Counted from the stretch's first letter, positions 1-9,640 are shown. The stretch: 64,000 nt of DNA from Burkholderiales bacterium 39-55-53 (GCA_002282445.1 NCJK01000001.1:868001-932000); one strand, 5' to 3'. Numbers and translations: made by a program. Notes: a model not told the origin generated them from the sequence alone.

Positions 1-143
1 CAGAAATTCGCCAAGGCATCAAGGAATACAGCAACTGGCCCACCATTCCTCAGCTCTACATCAAGGGCGAATTCATCGGTGGCTCTGACATCATGATGGA
101 AATGTATGAGTCGGGTGAGTTGCAAAAAGTCATCAATGGCTAA
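1..143 (+). CDS. grxD: Monothiol glutaredoxin GrxD, C-terminal part (gene cut by window start)
   Basis: Reading from base 3, the last 46 codons are open to the TAA at 141-143. They contain the glutaredoxin-4 C-terminal signature: NWPTIPQLY (cis-Pro loop), [11 protein letters not shown] (the glutathione-binding GG-D motif) and MYESGEL. Monothiol glutaredoxins of this class bind a [2Fe-2S] cluster with glutathione and, with BolA-type partners, traffic Fe-S clusters in the cytoplasm. The CGFS active site lies outside the window, so the class call rests on the C-terminal motifs only. A shared bidirectional terminator follows. Confidence 0.85.
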   Translation, partial: EIRQGIKEYSNWPTIPQLYIKGEFIGGSDIMMEMYESGELQKVING

Positions 144-171
144 GCACTGCATAGGCTGATTTCAAGCCCCT

Positions 172-203
172 AGCAAAAAGCCCGCTGTTGCGGGCTTTTT
201 TAT
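172..203. terminator. Bidirectional rho-independent terminator
   Basis: An 11-base stem (175-185 with 190-200) with a GC-rich core is flanked by an A run on the left and a T run on the right, so it can end both grxD and the convergent lipoprotein gene. The TAA of the lipoprotein gene (200-202) overlaps its right arm. Confidence 0.85.
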
Positions 204-658
204 TGCGCTAAATCTGGTTGGGGGACAGGTGCAAGAAACGTCGCAGGCGCAGGCTCTGGCGAGGTCGAAGGCAGCGGAACCAACAGCTGATCGGTTTTGC
301 ATTTGGCGTTGCCATAGCGTTGCATGCACAAATTGGCTGCGCAAGAAGCGATGGCCATGTCGCGCACAGCCTCGTTTTGGTCGATCACCACGGTTTCTTG
401 GTAAGCGATGAACTCTGGGCGTGTGATGGGGTTGCACACGGTGTGCGTGTGTTTGCCATCGCTGCGGGTGTAGCAGTTTTGCATGCCGGTGGCCACATGG
501 ATCACGCGTTGGCGTGTTTGCACCACTTGCACTTTGCTTTCAGGATAGTCAGCCCAAGCTTGTGGTTTGCATTCACCCTCCACAGCGCGATAGGCTTTGG
601 TGGCACAGCCTGTCATCAGCAATGAAGCCAACACGAGGAGTAAGAATTTCATTGCCAT
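200..658 (-). CDS. Putative lipoprotein of unknown function (152 aa)
   Basis: The N-terminus is a lipoprotein signal peptide: MKFLL, a hydrophobic stretch and the lipobox LMTGC, giving a lipid-modified Cys at residue 18. The mature part has several further Cys residues (GECKP, QNCYT, TVCNP, ASCAANLC, AKCKT), suggesting a disulfide-bonded periplasmic domain, and a Pro-rich tail. I do not recognise the family. The ATG of MAMK or the second ATG (MKFL) could be the start; both keep the signal. It follows a lytic transglycosylase gene on the same strand with almost no gap, so the two may be co-transcribed and act in the envelope. That link is inference. Confidence 0.7.
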   Translation of the reverse strand: MAMKFLLLVLASLLMTGCATKAYRAVEGECKPQAWADYPESKVQVVQTRQRVIHVATGMQNCYTRSDGKHTHTVCNPITRPEFIAYQETVVIDQNEAVRDMAIASCAANLCMQRYGNAKCKTDQLLVPLPSTSPEPAPATFLAPVPQPDLAQ

Positions 659-1389
659 CCCTTTTGCGCCGCCAGCACGGCATTTGGATAAGGCGCTTGC
701 CCACGGCTGCCGTTGTAACGGCCCAGCGCTAAAAATATGTCTCCATTCTCAACGTTCAAGTAGTGCCGCAAGATGACGCAGCCAAAGCGCAAATTGGTCT
801 GCGCTTGAAACAGCACAGCAGCATCCCCGTCAGCCAGCACACGCGTCCAAAACGGCATGACCTGCATGAATCCCCTCGCCCCTACGCTGCTGATGGCAAA
901 TTTGCGAAATCCACTTTCCACTTGAATGAGGCCCAGCACCAGCGATGGCTCTAAGCCAGCACGCTGGCTTTCATACCAAACGGTTTGTAAAAACTCACGG
1001 CGCAAATGGGGGCTGGCCAGCTCGTGCGCCAACACATCGGGTGTGCCATTTGGCGTGGCTGCTGCGATGGCCAAATGAGCGGGGGCTGGGTTGGCTTTGC
1101 GGCGTTGCAGCTGTTTTTCTAAACGTGCCTCAGTCTGACTGAGCCACTGCTGAAACGTATTGACCGCCTTCACATCGGCATGAACCAGCACCGGCGGGCC
1201 TGACTGATGCACAGCCGCGCTCAGTGCAGTTCGCACCGAATCAATCAAAGGCTCTTCTCGTTGAGTGCCCGCTTGCACGGTTGCACTGAAACACACCCCA
1301 AACAAAAGCGGCCCCCAACGGAGCCGCTTAAGAGCAATCGCCAAGGGCGCGCGCAGCACACGACTGAAAAGACGCAGGCTGCGGGCCAT
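649..1389 (-). CDS. Lytic transglycosylase, SLT domain, exported
   Basis: Predicted murein-cleaving transglycosylase. The catalytic-Glu segment LIQVESGF is followed by ARGFMQVMP (the usual GLMQ region) and LGRYNGSRG (corresponding to the AYNAG motif), in the C-terminal half. I start it at the ATG at 1389 (MARSLRLFS), which gives 246 aa with a basic N-terminus and a hydrophobic export segment; the open frame runs further upstream but into proS. The start lies six bases past the proS stop, so translation may be coupled to proS. The proS-transglycosylase pairing is, as far as I know, common in Burkholderiales. The exact subfamily is not certain. Confidence 0.85.
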   Translation of the reverse strand: MARSLRLFSRVLRAPLAIALKRLRWGPLLFGVCFSATVQAGTQREEPLIDSVRTALSAAVHQSGPPVLVHADVKAVNTFQQWLSQTEARLEKQLQRRKANPAPAHLAIAAATPNGTPDVLAHELASPHLRREFLQTVWYESQRAGLEPSLVLGLIQVESGFRKFAISSVGARGFMQVMPFWTRVLADGDAAVLFQAQTNLRFGCVILRHYLNVENGDIFLALGRYNGSRGQAPYPNAVLAAQKGWQ

Positions 1390-1394
1390 GAGAA

Positions 1395-3140
1395 TCACAA
1401 ACCGAGCTTGGCCTTCACATGCGCCAATACATCGGCCACAGCCACTTTGGTGGACTCGGTGTCGCGGCGGTTTTGGTACTCGACCACGCCGTCTTTCAAA
1501 CCCTTGTCGCCAATGGTCACGCGGTGTGGCACACCGATCAGTTCCCAATCAGCAAACATCGCGCCGGGGCGCTCGCCACGGTCGTCCAAGATGACGTCCA
1601 CCCCCAAGGCCAACAGTTCTTCGTACAGCTTGTAGGCTGCGGCTTTCACGTCTTCGCTGCGGTCCATGTTGACGGGGCAAATCACAGCGGTGAATGGCGC
1701 AATCGCATCAGGCCAAATGATGCCGCGCTCGTCGTGGTTCTGCTCAATCGCGGCAGCTGGCAAGCGCGTCACGCCAATGCCGTAGCAACCCATTTCCATG
1801 AACTGCGGTTTGCCGTTCACATCCAAAAACGTGGCGTTCATGGCTTGGCTGTATTTGGTGCCGAGGTAGAACACATGGCCCACTTCGATGCCGCGCTCAA
1901 TGGCGAGCACGCCTTGGCCATCGGGGGAAGCGTCTCCTGCCACCACGTTGCGAATGTCAGCCACCAAATCAGGCTCGGCCACATCGCGGCCAAAGTTGAC
2001 GCCAGTCATGTGGAAGTCGACTTCGTTAGCGCCGCAAATCCAATCAGCCATCACGGCCACATCACGGTCGGCCACGATCTTCAATGGCTGCTTCAAATTG
2101 ACTGGGCCGAGGTAGCCGGGCTTGCAACCGAAGTGGTCTTCAATTTCAACAGTGGTGGCAAAGCGGAAACCGCCTTCAAAGCCAGGCAGCTTGCCCACTT
2201 TGACTTCGTTCATGTCGTGATCGCCGCGCAAGAGCAAGAGCCACACTTGTGATTTGACGACTTCGCCTTTGTCGTTGAGGGTGTCGGTGGCCAGCACCAA
2301 TGATTTGACGGTGGTGTTCAGCGGCACATTCAACAAAGCAGCCACGTCTTCGCAGGTGCTCTTGCCGGGTGTGGCGGTTTTGGTCATAGCCTGAGTGGCT
2401 GCACCGCGCGTTTGCGCAGGCGCCAAAGCCTCGGCCTTTTCCATGTTGGCGGCGTAGTTGCTGGTGGGGCAATAGACGATGGCGTCTTCGCCGGTAGCGG
2501 CAATCACTTGGAACTCTTCGCTCAAGTCGCCACCAATCGCGCCGCTGTCAGCGGCCACCGCGCGGTAGGTCAAACCAAAGCGGTCAAAAATGTTGCGGTA
2601 CGCGCCCGCCATGACTTGGTAGCTTTGCTTGGCGCTGTCTTGGTCGCGGTCAAAGCTGTACGCGTCTTTCATGATGAATTCGCGGCCGCGCATCAAACCA
2701 AAACGTGGGCGACGCTCGTCGCGGAATTTGGTTTGGATTTGGTAGAAGTTTTTAGGCAGTTGTTTGTAACTGCGAATTTCTTGGCGGGCGATGTCGGTCA
2801 CCACTTCTTCGCTGGTGGGTTGCACCACAAAGTCGCGGCCGTGGCGGTCTTTGATACGCAAGAGCTCTGGGCCCATCTTGTCGAAACGGCCGGTTTCTTG
2901 CCAAAGCTCAGCGGGTTGCACCACGGGCATGGTCAGCTCGATCGCGCCCGCTTTGTTCATTTCTTCGCGCACGATGGCTTCGACCTTGCGGATCACGCGC
3001 AAGCCCATGGGCATGTAGTTGTAAATGCCAGCACCGAGCTTTTTGATCAAGCCTGCTCGCATCATCAATTTGTGGCTGACAACTTCTGCGTCAGCTGGGG
3101 CGTCTTTGAGGGTGGAAATGAGAAACTGTGAGGCTTTCAT
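1395..3140 (-). CDS. proS: Prolyl-tRNA synthetase
   Basis: Charges tRNA-Pro with proline in the cytoplasm. The length (581 aa) fits the bacterial-type ProRS with an editing insertion. Class II motifs are visible: the substrate loop QPTSEE (about 107-112), motif 2 [13 protein letters not shown] (about 139-151) and motif 3 around YGIGVTRL in the C-terminal third. The region between roughly residues 230 and 390 is the INS domain, which hydrolyses Ala-tRNA-Pro. A C-terminal anticodon-binding domain follows (VDVILDDR). The gene is divergent from rppH and heads a unit with the transglycosylase and lipoprotein genes. Confidence 0.97.
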   Translation of the reverse strand: MKASQFLISTLKDAPADAEVVSHKLMMRAGLIKKLGAGIYNYMPMGLRVIRKVEAIVREEMNKAGAIELTMPVVQPAELWQETGRFDKMGPELLRIKDRHGRDFVVQPTSEEVVTDIARQEIRSYKQLPKNFYQIQTKFRDERRPRFGLMRGREFIMKDAYSFDRDQDSAKQSYQVMAGAYRNIFDRFGLTYRAVAADSGAIGGDLSEEFQVIAATGEDAIVYCPTSNYAANMEKAEALAPAQTRGAATQAMTKTATPGKSTCEDVAALLNVPLNTTVKSLVLATDTLNDKGEVVKSQVWLLLLRGDHDMNEVKVGKLPGFEGGFRFATTVEIEDHFGCKPGYLGPVNLKQPLKIVADRDVAVMADWICGANEVDFHMTGVNFGRDVAEPDLVADIRNVVAGDASPDGQGVLAIERGIEVGHVFYLGTKYSQAMNATFLDVNGKPQFMEMGCYGIGVTRLPAAAIEQNHDERGIIWPDAIAPFTAVICPVNMDRSEDVKAAAYKLYEELLALGVDVILDDRGERPGAMFADWELIGVPHRVTIGDKGLKDGVVEYQNRRDTESTKVAVADVLAHVKAKLGL

Positions 3141-3210
3141 GCGTGCAATCGAATCGTCAATTTAGTAGGGAAATTAGGGCAAATTCTGAGTGAACTGCTG
3201 CAGCTCTGTG

Positions 3211-3249
3211 CATAATCGACTCAGTTTAAAAATTTGAGGTTCGATTATG
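3211..3249 (+). promoter_or_regulatory. Inverted repeat spanning the rppH leader and start codon
   Basis: CATAATCGA (3211-3219) is repeated as its exact reverse complement TCGATTATG (3241-3249); the latter contains the rppH ATG (3247). A plausible Shine-Dalgarno (TTGAGG) lies in the 21-base loop. If transcribed, the stem would pair the start codon; if it is DNA-level, CATAAT could also be a -10 box or an operator half-site. Confidence 0.45.
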
Positions 3250-3879
3250 CTTGACCGAGAAGGGTTCAGACCCAACGTCGGCATCATCTTGCTCAACCAG
3301 AAAAATCAGGTTTTTTGGGGTAAGCGCATCCGCACCCACAGCTGGCAGTTTCCGCAAGGCGGCATCGACCGTGGCGAAACGCCCGAGCAAGCCATGATTC
3401 GTGAATTGCACGAAGAAGTGGGGCTCAAGCCAGAGCATGTGCGCATTGTGGCCCGTACCCGTGATTGGTTGCGCTATGAGGTGCCAGACCGGTTCATCCG
3501 CCGTGATGCGCGCGGGTTTTACAAAGGCCAAAAGCAAATTTGGTTTTTGTTGCAAATGGTCGCGCCCGACCACCATCTGAATTTGCGTGCCACCGACCAT
3601 CCCGAGTTTGACGCTTGGCGCTGGAACGACTATTGGGTTCCGCTGGATGTGGTGGTCGAGTTCAAGCGTGGCGTGTATGAAATGGCGCTGACCGAGTTGT
3701 CGCGTTTTTTGCCGCGCCAAGATAGCCGCAGCCGGTTTTTGCGCCCGGGTCAACATCAGCCAACTGAGCTCGCTGCCAGCCACAAGCGATTTGGTCCGGC
3801 CATCAACATGGAGTTGCCACCTGGCGCGACCTTTGATCCAGACCCACAGGCTGATTTGCGACATCGCGAAAGCCCATGA
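3247..3879 (+). CDS. rppH: RNA pyrophosphohydrolase RppH (Nudix)
   Basis: Removes pyrophosphate from the 5' triphosphate end of mRNAs, starting 5'-end-dependent decay. The N-terminus ([15 protein letters not shown]) is diagnostic of RppH. The Nudix box runs from GG-I at residue 38 to EEVGL at 60 (pattern G-x5-E-x7-RELHEE-x-G). At 210 aa it is longer than the E. coli enzyme (about 176 aa); the extra C-terminal tail ([13 protein letters not shown] and onward) is low in complexity and of unknown role. It is divergent from proS and convergent with proB, separated from the latter by a terminator. ATG start with TTGAGG upstream. Confidence 0.95.
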   Translation: MLDREGFRPNVGIILLNQKNQVFWGKRIRTHSWQFPQGGIDRGETPEQAMIRELHEEVGLKPEHVRIVARTRDWLRYEVPDRFIRRDARGFYKGQKQIWFLLQMVAPDHHLNLRATDHPEFDAWRWNDYWVPLDVVVEFKRGVYEMALTELSRFLPRQDSRSRFLRPGQHQPTELAASHKRFGPAINMELPPGATFDPDPQADLRHRESP

Positions 3880-3908
3880 AAAAAGCCCACTTCGGTGGGC
3901 TTTTCTTA
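3878..3908. terminator. Bidirectional terminator between rppH and proB
   Basis: The inverted repeat AAAAGCCCAC / GTGGGCTTTT (3881-3904, TTCG-type tetraloop) is flanked by A and T runs. It sits between two convergent genes and can serve both. Confidence 0.85.
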
Positions 3909-5039
3909 TTTGGAGAGTACCAAGTTGTCTCGGTGCACCATCTCCGGCTCGGCCGCATAACCGAGTAACTCCATCATCTGACTGGATGGTTTACGGCACA
4001 AGATGCGCGCTTCTGCAGCTGCATAGTTGGCCAAGCCGCGTGCGACTTCTTGCCCTTGGCCATCCATAATCGCAATCACTTCACCGCGCGAGAAATCACC
4101 GTCCACGCCGGTCATGCCAATGGGCAAAAGGCTAGAGCCATCGCCCTTGAGCTTGCTCACCGCGCCATCATCAATGATGACCGAGCCGCGCAGTTGCAGA
4201 TGGTCGGCCATCCACTGCTTGCGGGCTTGTTGCTTTTGGGTTTGTGCTACCAGCAATGTGCCAATGGCTTCGCCTTGCGCCAAGCGTAACAATGCATCGG
4301 GCTCGCGGCCCCATGCGATGACAGTGGATGCGCCTGACCCTGCCGCCCGTTTGGCCGCCAAGATTTTGGTGATCATGCCGCCCTTGCCAATGCTGGAGCC
4401 TGCGCCACCGGCCATCTCTTCGAGCTTGGCATCTCCTGCGCTGGCTTCGTGCACAAAGGTAGCCGACGGGTCACGGCGCGGGTCGGCGGTGTACAAACCT
4501 TTTTGATCGGTCAAGATGATGAGGGCATCGGCCTCGACCAAGTTGGCCACCAACGCACCTAAGGTGTCGTTGTCACCAAATTTAATCTCGTCGTTCACCA
4601 CCGTGTCGTTTTCGTTGATCACAGGCAATACGCCATGCGAGAGCAACGTCAACAAGGTGGAACGGGCATTGAGGTAACGCTCGCGGTCGGCGAGGTCAGC
4701 GTGCGTGAGCAAGACCTGGGCTGAGCCCAAACCGTTTTCGCGCAACTTGGTTTCGTACATGTGAGCCAAGCCCATTTGACCGACCGCTGCAGCGGCTTGC
4801 AACTCGTGCAACTCTTGTGGGCGAGTGGTCCAGCCTAAACGCTTCATGCCTTCGGCAATCGCGCCGCTGGATACCATGATGACTTCACGGCCATCGCGCA
4901 CCAAGGCGCTGAGCTGGCGACACCATTCACCAATGGCTTGTTCGTCCAAGCCACGGCCTTCGTTGGTGACCAAGCTAGAACCGACCTTGACCACGATGCG
5001 GCGTGCATCGCGCAACACAGTGGAGGAGGAAAGCGTCAT
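3906..5039 (-). CDS. proB: Glutamate 5-kinase
   Basis: First step of proline synthesis: phosphorylation of glutamate to glutamyl-5-phosphate in the cytoplasm. The amino-acid-kinase fold covers about residues 1-260 (VKVGSSLVT at the N-terminus, [16 protein letters not shown], and GKGGMITKI as the nucleotide/substrate loop). A C-terminal PUA domain follows ([16 protein letters not shown]). The length of 377 aa fits the two-domain form. It is downstream of obgE with a six-base gap, as in many Betaproteobacteria (rplU-rpmA-obgE-proB). proA is not in the window. Confidence 0.96.
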   Translation of the reverse strand: MTLSSSTVLRDARRIVVKVGSSLVTNEGRGLDEQAIGEWCRQLSALVRDGREVIMVSSGAIAEGMKRLGWTTRPQELHELQAAAAVGQMGLAHMYETKLRENGLGSAQVLLTHADLADRERYLNARSTLLTLLSHGVLPVINENDTVVNDEIKFGDNDTLGALVANLVEADALIILTDQKGLYTADPRRDPSATFVHEASAGDAKLEEMAGGAGSSIGKGGMITKILAAKRAAGSGASTVIAWGREPDALLRLAQGEAIGTLLVAQTQKQQARKQWMADHLQLRGSVIIDDGAVSKLKGDGSSLLPIGMTGVDGDFSRGEVIAIMDGQGQEVARGLANYAAAEARILCRKPSSQMMELLGYAAEPEMVHRDNLVLSK

Positions 5040-5045
5040 GGTTGC

Positions 5046-6119
<1,074 letters not shown>

Positions 6120-6130
6120 TCAAGTGTAAA

Positions 6131-6160
6131 AAGTAAAGCCCCGACAAGTCGGGGCTTTGT
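6131..6160 (-). terminator. Terminator/attenuator between rpmA and obgE
   Basis: Stem AAAGCCCCGAC / GTCGGGGCTTT (6135-6145 with 6148-6158), two-base loop, followed on the minus strand by a T-rich stretch. It lies within a same-strand operon, so it probably lets only part of the rplU-rpmA transcript continue into obgE-proB. Confidence 0.75.
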
Positions 6161-6180
6161 CACAAATCAGTTTGAAAAAA

Positions 6181-6438
6181 TCAAACGGGTGTGATGTTGA
6201 CCATGTGCTTGTTCAAAGCGCCTTTAACGCCGAACGAGACGTGGCCGTCAACCAATGCGAACAAAGTGTGGTCTTTGCCCACACCGACGTTGACGCCGGG
6301 GTGAAACTTGGTACCACGTTGACGCACGATGATGGAGCCAGCAGAGATCAACTCACCGCCGAAAGCCTTCACACCGAGCATTTTGGGCTTGGAATCACGC
6401 CCGTTGCGCGTAGAGCCGCCGCCTTTTTTCTGTGCCAT
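6181..6438 (-). CDS. rpmA: 50S ribosomal protein L27
   Basis: Large-subunit protein whose N-terminal arm reaches the peptidyl-transferase centre. The 85-residue sequence starts [16 protein letters not shown], the signature L27 N-terminus, and continues with [21 protein letters not shown] and GKDHTLFAL. It has no N-terminal extension of the Firmicutes type that needs cleavage. It is 12 bases downstream of rplU in the usual two-gene arrangement. Confidence 0.98.
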   Translation of the reverse strand: MAQKKGGGSTRNGRDSKPKMLGVKAFGGELISAGSIIVRQRGTKFHPGVNVGVGKDHTLFALVDGHVSFGVKGALNKHMVNITPV

Positions 6439-6450
6439 GTCAAATGCTCC

Positions 6451-6762
6451 TTAACCGTTGATGGAAGCAATCTGCAATTCTGTGAACTGCTGACGATGCC
6501 CTTGGCGTTTTTGGTAGTGCTTACGACGACGCATTTTGAAAATGCGAACTTTGTCGTGTTTACCGTGAGCCACGATGGTGGCTTTCACAGTTGCGCCGGA
6601 CACCAAGGGAGTGCCGATCTTGAGTTCAGCGCCGTTGCCGACTGCTAACACTTGATCGATCACGATCTCTTGGCCTACGTCCGCAGCAATCTGTTCTACT
6701 TTAATTTTTTCGCCAGCAGCAACACGATACTGTTTGCCGCCGGTTTTTATGACCGCGTACAT
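6451..6762 (-). CDS. rplU: 50S ribosomal protein L21
   Basis: Large-subunit protein that binds 23S rRNA. The sequence starts [14 protein letters not shown], the L21 signature, and ends in the basic segment [14 protein letters not shown] that contacts rRNA. The length of 103 aa is standard. It is the first gene of the rplU-rpmA-obgE-proB unit and is divergent from ispB. Confidence 0.98.
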   Translation of the reverse strand: MYAVIKTGGKQYRVAAGEKIKVEQIAADVGQEIVIDQVLAVGNGAELKIGTPLVSGATVKATIVAHGKHDKVRIFKMRRRKHYQKRQGHRQQFTELQIASING

Positions 6763-6823
6763 GTGAGACCTCTAGATAAGAATCTATGTGGATTTCTACG
6801 GACGGATTTCCGCAGAGCCCGAA

Positions 6824-6854
6824 ATTATAGCAGTGAAAGGGCTTTCTTGGCCAA
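6824..6854 (-). promoter_or_regulatory. Candidate sigma70 promoter of rplU
   Basis: On the minus strand TTGGCC (6849-6854) is followed, 19 bases later, by a consensus TATAAT (6824-6829), about 60 bases upstream of the rplU ATG. A second TATAAT on the plus strand (6859-6864) could belong to ispB, but no convincing -35 box sits at the right distance from it. Confidence 0.5.
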
Positions 6855-6910
6855 TCCCTATAATCAAGCAGCGTTTCGGCGCTTCTCGTCCCATTTTTGC
6901 TAGTCACGCT

Positions 6911-7885
6911 TTGTCCACCACACCTGCCAACCCCTTATCCCTGATTGCTGCCGATATGGCAGAAGTCGACCGCGTGATCGCACAACGCTTGGATTCGGGC
7001 GTGCCTTTGGTGGGCACCGTGTCGCAGTACATCATCTCTGCAGGCGGCAAGCGCATTCGCCCCGCCCTGCTTTTGCTCATGGCCGGTGCCTTGGGCTACA
7101 CAGACCCCCAGCGTCACAACTTAGCCGCTGTGGTGGAGTTCATTCACACCGCCACCCTGCTGCACGACGATGTGGTGGACGAATCCACCCTTCGCCGCGG
7201 CCGCCCGACTGCCAATGAATCGTTCGGTAACCCCGCCAGCGTGCTGGTTGGCGACTTTTTGTATTCCCGCGCCTTCCAAATGATGGTTGACGCTCGTGAA
7301 ATGCGTGTCATGGAAGTGCTGGCCGAAGCTACCAACGTGATTGCGGAAGGCGAAGTACTTCAGCTCATGAACATGCACGACGCATCACTCGATGAAGCCG
7401 GTTATCTGCGCGTGATTCGCTCTAAAACAGCCAAATTGTTTGAAGCGAGCACCCGCTTGGCGGCCATTTTGGCGAAATGCCCACCCGACGTAGAAGCCGC
7501 CTGCGCTGACTATGGTCAAGCCTTGGGTACAGCCTTCCAAGTGATTGACGATGTGCTTGACTATGACGGCGACGCCAAAGAACTGGGCAAAAACTTAGGC
7601 GACGATTTGCGAGAAGGTAAAAACACCTTGCCTCTGATCATCGCCATGCAGCGCGGCACGCCTGCACAACGCCAAACCATCCAAAGTGCCATTCAAAACG
7701 GCGAGATGGATGCCTTGGCTGAAATCGTAGAAATTGTTCGCACCACTGGCGCGCTAGAGGCTACCCGTGCTGCAGCCAGCGCAGAAGCTGAACGCGCCAT
7801 TGCTGCCTTGAATATATTGCCACCCAGCGAATATCGCGAAGCAATGCATGCCTTAGCGGCACAACTTCTTGACCGACGTAATTAA
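6911..7885 (+). CDS. ispB: Polyprenyl (octaprenyl) diphosphate synthase
   Basis: Elongates farnesyl diphosphate with isopentenyl diphosphate to make the side chain of ubiquinone. Both Asp-rich motifs of trans-prenyltransferases are present: HDDVVD (DD at 86-87) with STLRRGRPT behind it, and VIDDVLDYDGD. The lysine/arginine region GGKRIRP is also visible. I place the start at the TTG at 6911 (MSTTPANPLSL, 324 aa); the open frame extends to an ATG at 6788, but that would put 41 non-conserved residues across the promoter region. The ATG at 6956 is another option. The rplU<>ispB divergence is widespread in Proteobacteria. The chain length (C40) cannot be read from the sequence. Confidence 0.93.
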   Translation: MSTTPANPLSLIAADMAEVDRVIAQRLDSGVPLVGTVSQYIISAGGKRIRPALLLLMAGALGYTDPQRHNLAAVVEFIHTATLLHDDVVDESTLRRGRPTANESFGNPASVLVGDFLYSRAFQMMVDAREMRVMEVLAEATNVIAEGEVLQLMNMHDASLDEAGYLRVIRSKTAKLFEASTRLAAILAKCPPDVEAACADYGQALGTAFQVIDDVLDYDGDAKELGKNLGDDLREGKNTLPLIIAMQRGTPAQRQTIQSAIQNGEMDALAEIVEIVRTTGALEATRAAASAEAERAIAALNILPPSEYREAMHALAAQLLDRRN

Positions 7886-7901
7886 CAACAAGGCCCATCG
7901 A

Positions 7902-8306
7902 ATGCACGATTTAGACAAACCCTATACCGACAGCATTCAGCAGTGGGATATTGCTTGCGATTGCTTTAAATCAGAATTTAATTTCGATCCCAATGAAATT
8001 GTGACGATCGACACAATTCGCGAAATGTTCGCTGAGCTCGTCGACGATCACGAACTGTCGCAAAACGCATCCATTTCTTTGATGTTTGCTTTGTATTTCT
8101 TGGGCTATGTGACGCTGCTAGAAATCATGAAGGCCAAAGACGAAACCTTCGAAATTGGCAATATGACCGACTTTTATTTGATACTAGACCGTGCAGACCA
8201 ATGGGCGCATCAATCATTGGATGCAAACAAACTCGCCGAATCTGCTGCACCAATTATTCAGGCCACGCAGCAAATCATGCAAAAGCTAAATTTAATTCGG
8301 GAATGA
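7902..8306 (+). CDS. Hypothetical acidic protein (134 aa)
   Basis: I do not recognise this protein. From the ATG at 7902 it begins MHDLDKPYTDSIQQWDIACDC. It is acidic and mostly helical in appearance, with a hydrophobic central helix (ISLMFALYFLGYVTLLEIM) and no signal peptide. An alternative TTG start at 7869 would overlap the end of ispB. The base composition is more AT-rich than in ispB, and it is followed by other AT-rich, accessory-looking genes. It may be co-transcribed with ispB (16 bases between the ispB stop and its ATG). Function unknown. Confidence 0.65.
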   Translation: MHDLDKPYTDSIQQWDIACDCFKSEFNFDPNEIVTIDTIREMFAELVDDHELSQNASISLMFALYFLGYVTLLEIMKAKDETFEIGNMTDFYLILDRADQWAHQSLDANKLAESAAPIIQATQQIMQKLNLIRE

Positions 8307-8317
8307 GTTCGCGTTAA

Positions 8318-8644
8318 TTACTCGTACACCAATTTGCATGGCATTTTGATGTTGTTTTCTTTGCGTTTCTCTTCGCAATAACGCATGGCACGGCGCTCCC
8401 CCTCGGCGGCCATCTTGATATGAATTGAACAGCGGAACGCCATTTTTTCGCCATCAGAATGGCTATCAAATGCCGTGGCACACGCACTCATGGGCGTCAT
8501 TTCAGGCTTGAGCTCTTTCCAAACAGCGCGCAATGAATCAGGTAACTCACTGAGGTGAATGGAGGGGTAGTTGCCAATCGGTTTTGCCAGAGCAGCAAAA
8601 CCGATCAGCGCCAAGGCACAAATCAAATATTTAAAACGATTCAT
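8318..8644 (-). CDS. Small exported protein of unknown function (108 aa)
   Basis: The N-terminus is a clear Sec signal peptide (MNRFKYLICALALIGFAALA, likely cut after ALA-KP). The mature part is about 88 residues with four Cys (SACAT, FRCSI, RYCEE, MPCKL), which suggests two disulfides in the periplasm, and charged helices (EGERRAMRYCEEKRKE). I do not recognise the family. It lies just downstream of the H-NS-type gene on the same strand and is convergent with the preceding unknown gene. Confidence 0.6.
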   Translation of the reverse strand: MNRFKYLICALALIGFAALAKPIGNYPSIHLSELPDSLRAVWKELKPEMTPMSACATAFDSHSDGEKMAFRCSIHIKMAAEGERRAMRYCEEKRKENNIKMPCKLVYE

Positions 8645-8669
8645 GATTTTTGTCTCGGCTATTCATGAT

Positions 8670-9050
8670 TTAAGCAGCCACTGGCTGGGTAATCAACGCT
8701 GATTCCAAGGTGCCTGCAGCCTTCAAGGCTTGCACCCAAGTTGGAGAAACGCCACGGCCTGTCCATGTTTGCTCTGGGTTCGCTGGGTTGCGGTATTTTG
8801 GAGCCACTTTCTTACCCGCCAGTGCACCTTTCTTAGCGGCTTTGGGAGCTTTTGCAGCCTTCGCTGGTTTACCTGCGCTCAGGGCTTTGGCAATATCGGT
8901 TGCTGACAAACCAGCATCTTTGGCCATCGCAACGATTTGGGCCAATACCTTGTCATGTGACTTTGATTTCAAAGCTTGTTCTTTTTTATCCAACAGTTCG
9001 CGCTGTTTACGAATAGCGGCGAGTTGATTTGCTACGGTAGAACGTGCCAT
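8670..9050 (-). CDS. H-NS family nucleoid-associated protein
   Basis: Likely a DNA-binding silencer of AT-rich DNA. The N-terminal part (about 1-45) is a charged coiled coil for oligomerisation. The middle is a Lys/Ala/Pro-rich linker (KPAKAAKAPKAAKKG). The C-terminal domain, KYRNPANPEQTWTGRGVSPTWV, split here as KYRNPANPEQ and TWTGRGVSPTW, has the GRG AT-hook-like core of H-NS proteins, with Val where Arg is more usual after GRG. The length of 126 aa fits Burkholderiales H-NS paralogues with a basic linker. Just upstream are three copies of an AACATATT element that might be an operator. Confidence 0.88.
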   Translation of the reverse strand: MARSTVANQLAAIRKQRELLDKKEQALKSKSHDKVLAQIVAMAKDAGLSATDIAKALSAGKPAKAAKAPKAAKKGALAGKKVAPKYRNPANPEQTWTGRGVSPTWVQALKAAGTLESALITQPVAA

Positions 9051-9067
9051 GTGAAATATTCCTATTC

Positions 9068-9107
9068 AATATGTTTAATGAAAGCGAACATATTCTAAAC
9101 ATATTCT
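9068..9107 (-). promoter_or_regulatory. Repeated AACATATT elements upstream of the H-NS gene
   Basis: AACATATTCT occurs at 9087-9096 and again at 9098-9107 (11-base period), and AATATGTT, its inverted core, at 9068-9075. The three copies lie 18-57 bases before the H-NS gene start in a very AT-rich stretch, a suitable position for promoter control, possibly by the protein itself. Confidence 0.4.
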
Positions 9108-9114
9108 TAAATAA

Positions 9115-9140
9115 TAAAAAGCCCGCAAATTGCGGGATTT
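9115..9140 (-). terminator. Terminator of the HU gene
   Basis: CCCGCAA / TTGCGGG (9122-9128 with 9130-9136) followed on the minus strand by a T-rich run (CTTTTTATTATT). It lies 26 bases past the HU stop codon. Confidence 0.75.
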
Positions 9141-9165
9141 TTATTATTTTGATTTGAATTTAATA

Positions 9166-9438
9166 TTAATTCAAAGCGTCTTTCAAACCCTTGCCGGCCT
9201 TGAAACGTGGCACCTTGGCTGCTTTGATCTTCAAAGGTGCGCCAGTGCGTGGGTTACGACCTGTACGTGCAGCACGCTTGCTGACGCTGAATGTGCCAAA
9301 GCCAACCAAAGTCACGGTGTCGCCTTTTTTGAGGGTCTTTTTCACAGCCTCAATGATGGAAGCGAGTGCGCGTGTTGCAGCTGCTTTAGAAATGTCAGAT
9401 TTCGTTGCGATGTGTTCAATCAGTTCAGTCTTGTTCAC
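9166..9438 (-). CDS. hupB: DNA-binding protein HU
   Basis: Small histone-like protein that bends and compacts DNA. The 90-residue sequence [21 protein letters not shown] and [24 protein letters not shown] (in part) is a canonical HU; the RNPRTG arm with its intercalating Pro is intact and the length is standard. It stands alone with its own terminator, directly upstream of the H-NS family gene on the same strand. Choosing hupB over hupA is by convention, since Betaproteobacteria usually have a homodimeric HU. Confidence 0.96.
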   Translation of the reverse strand: MNKTELIEHIATKSDISKAAATRALASIIEAVKKTLKKGDTVTLVGFGTFSVSKRAARTGRNPRTGAPLKIKAAKVPRFKAGKGLKDALN

Positions 9439-9510
9439 GGTCTTGTTCCTATTGTTGATTTGGGTACCAGCAATGCTGATTTGATCAGTTTACTTAATTT
9501 ATTTAAAAAA

Positions 9511-9534
9511 TAAATACGCCAAATGGCGTATTCA
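9511..9534 (-). terminator. Orphan hairpin upstream of the HU gene
   Basis: AATACGCC / GGCGTATT (9513-9520 with 9525-9532, loop AAAT) followed on the minus strand by T-rich sequence. It has terminator shape, but no minus-strand gene lies upstream. It may insulate HU from antisense transcription of the pil operon. Confidence 0.4.
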
Positions 9535-9640
9535 GAAGAGCGAATCAAGCGCACAGTCGCGATCAACTTTGTAATGCGGACTCTCACTGAATGCCTGCTC
9601 GGCATCTAAGAATTTCCATCTTTTTCAATGAGATCGCTCC

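Noticed and set aside
217-229. GGTTGGGGGACAGGT, similar to the RAYT flank motif
   Set aside because: Inside the coding end of the lipoprotein gene, lacks TTAATT and any palindrome; chance similarity is likely.
6788-6910. 41-residue extension of IspB
   Set aside because: Overlaps the rplU/ispB promoter region and does not look like the conserved IspB N-terminus; the TTG at 6911 fits better.
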